The notes beneath the pieces were generated by a model, which was not told where the DNA came from, did no database searches, and saw only the letters and a list, made by a program, of their open reading frames with translations. Positions 53,101 to 56,100 of a DNA stretch of 64,000 bases are shown in pieces. Every line of letters begins with the position of its first letter. Position 1 is the first letter of the stretch. The stretch comes from Gordionus sp. m RMFG-2023 (taxonomy: Eukaryota; Nematomorpha; Gordioida; Chordodea; Parachordodidae). The stretch lies in contig NC_088776.1 in the NCBI RefSeq assembly GCF_954871325.1, positions 39,170,508 to 39,234,507 of the forward strand, given 5' to 3'. The translations under genes were made by a program, and so were the position numbers.

Positions 53101-56100
53101 TTTGTTTTCTAAAGTTTAAATATTTTATCAAATGACTCCAACATAATTGGATTACAGGAAACTCACTCCCCCGACAACCATTCGGCCCAATTTACAAATT
53201 TCATATACTACAGCTCTGGAACCACGGACAACAAATGGTCAGGTGTGGCCTTTCTTATCAAAAATAAACTCCAAAAATACATCATAAAATTTGTCCCCAT
53301 GACTGAAAAAATTGCAGTTCTATACCTGAATACCGCCTACAAACCCACAATTCTCCTTAATGTTTACGTCCCTCCAAAACTTACAGAAAGAATGATATTC
53401 TTGGAACATCTGGAAAGTGTGATAAGCTCCTTGCCTAAAAGATACAACATTATAGCGATGGGAGATTTTAACACTAAAATAGGTCATGATATAATATACA
53501 AAGTTAGTAAAACTATAGATAACACAACAGTTTACAACAGTAATGACAAGGATGGGAAAAAACTTCTCCAAATATGTTTAGACAACAATTTAAAAATCGA
53601 AAATACTTTTTTTAAACATAAACCTCTCCACCTCATGAGCCTCTCAGGAGGTGGACGCTCCTCCCAAATTGAGGATGGGAAAAAACTTCTTCAAATATGT
53701 TTAGACAACAATTTAAAAATCGAAAATACTTTTATTAAACATAAACCTCTCCACCTCATGACCCTCTCGAGAGGTGGACACTCCTCCCAAATTGACTTCT
53801 TTCTCAGCTGGTTTGCAGATGTAAAGGCCATCCTAAATATATCAGATCACAGGTTAAATAAAGCGCATATAAAGATACAAAGTGAGGAGTGGAGAAACAA
53901 TAACACCAGGCGCATCTATAGTACAACACGCGCAGCTCCAGAACAAACTCCCAAATGGCACTTTACCAACATAAATGCTTCCGTTTTGAAAACAGCCTAC
54001 AATGATACAATCTGCTCAAACATAGCTAGAATAATCCGGCCCTTCCCTACCAAATCGCTAGAGGGATGCTGGTCGGATTTCAAAAATGCAATTTCCCACG
54101 CCTATAATAACTTAAATCATAGCCAAATACCAAAAAGAGAGGCTCTCAGTAGAAACAAAAAATTTAATCTTATCAATAAGTATTGTCTCATCTCTTGACT
54201 TGGTAATTAAAACCAGGTCATCTGCGTACGAGATAATTCTTAGGTGATTGATATTATTATTGTTTGATGATAGATCAACTAGGTTCATAGTGCTCGTGGT
54301 TTCTTTTATGATTTTGTTTATGATTATATTGAAAAGAATAGGTGATAGTATGCAGCCTTGTTTCACGCCTCTTCTAATCTTGAAGTAAGGTGAGAAAGTT
54401 TGGCATAGCTGTAACTGGCCTAAGAGTTGTTATAATGGTATTATACTTACTCTACATGGAGGAAACAAATACATAGACCCTGAAGAGCAAATGGCTATCT
54501 GGACAGACTTCTATGTCAGCTTTTGAATCCAGGATTCCTTCTAAGATAGCGGGCTTCCAACAGCCAGGCTTGCCATTACCCCACTCCGATTTCTCCCTCA
54601 TAGAAATCAACAAAGCCATAAACAAGCTAAAAAACAATAGAGCTCCAGGCTCTGACGGGATTAGAAACGAGCATATGAAAAAACCCCCGATGATTGGAAT
54701 AAATCAACAATCGGCAACTTCCCCGAAAAACCCCAAAACAAATATAAGTGAATAAGGCAATTATAAAGATTAATTGCCTGAAAGGTTTTGTTTATAATGA
54801 AGAGTATGGAGTGAAAAGTGTAAGTGTTATGTAAGTGTTAAAGAGTATATATCTTTTCTTTGGAGAATCATGAACACCTTTGAAACTGTATAAGTGAGAG
54901 CAATGGTTCTGTAATCTCCGAACGATGAAGGGTGGGGTTTTTGGGGGAAGTTGCAGATTGTTGATTTATTCCAATCATCGGGGGTTTTGCCTGAATGCCA
55001 TATTTTTGTGAATATGGCTAATAAATCCTCATTTACCTAAACCTTGATATAACTATCCAAAACATACTTAACTTATGCTATCATCCCTCTAAGCTAATAT
55101 TTTTAAGTAAATAAGGCAGTTTTTTTTAACACAATAAATCAATATTTATAATAAATCAATATTTATAATAAATAAACAAATCTATATAGATCATAAACCT
55201 AAAATCAACCAATACCCCTCCCTATAATATACATTTTCGGGTATGGGCTTTTCTCTCTCTTCTTGTTTCCCGTAGGCGATTAAGCAAGTGGAATTTGTTA
55301 TAATAAAAATCAATAAAATATTACTAATATGTATTGTTTATGTGACTCTGATCTTAGTAAAAATGCAATTCCTTAGTGACTTCTGAGAATGAGAAGATAC
55401 ATAGAGTGAGACAGGAAATAATTTAAGAAATGTATTAAATTATATTAACAATTGGTTAGAAAAGAGCCCCCAAATAAATTATAAATAAATGTAATACATT
55501 GATTTTTAAATTAAATTCATTAAAAAAATATCTTTTCAATAAATATCGCGCCACCGAACGCCAATGAAAAAATTAAAAAATACCGCCGCCGTCGATTGAG
55601 GCATTGGCGCATAGGTCTAGTTGGATCATACGTTAAAAGGAGTGTTAAAATATTGAAAACCACCTATTTTGGATCATGATCTTCCCAATTTAGTAACAGT
55701 TGATTGTATGAAAAAGGCAAGTAGGTCAATTTACTAGCCAAATTCAATCAATTGACTGAAAGAGTATGACCTGGTCAAATACTCCAAAATATAATAGGTG
55801 AATAATTGACATAATTCACTAATGTGTATTTAAAGCATGCTTATATATCTAATTAGATGACAATATTTAAAAATACATGTATCATCACGAAGGCATCAAT
55901 TTAATTATAATAAAATAATTAACTTCATATTAAAGAATTATATTTTAAATTCTAAGGAATTCTTAGAAATTCTAAATATTCATAAATACTCTCAAATGAA
56001 GTCAGTTTCGGTGGTCTCTCTTTTTTACCCCCACACTCAAAAGCATTCAATTTCTCAGAGATCGATATCTTCAAAACCAAAGAGATTAAAGACAGACATA

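Larger units (their letters stand above)
53141..55291. repeat. Giant inverted repeat, right arm (about 2.15 kb)
   Basis: Mirror of 50944-52978. The extra length is explained by a 123-bp tandem duplication (53551-53796) that the left arm lacks. LINE parts appear in the opposite orientation: endonuclease +, palm -, RT N-terminal part +, fingers -. Confidence 0.9.
50616..55619 (+). mobile_element. Second hAT copy, 5'-truncated and split by a 4.5-kb insertion
   Basis: 50616-50778 repeats the dimerisation end of the hAT at 28146 (IAGLLLNAKRTSLCPTNLDK). 55295-55619 repeats its 3' non-coding end, including the CCGCCGCC island and the terminal repeat (TAGACCTATGCGCC on the reverse strand). Between them, replacing no obvious hAT sequence, lies the LINE palindrome. 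The 5' two thirds of the hAT are missing. Confidence 0.8.
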
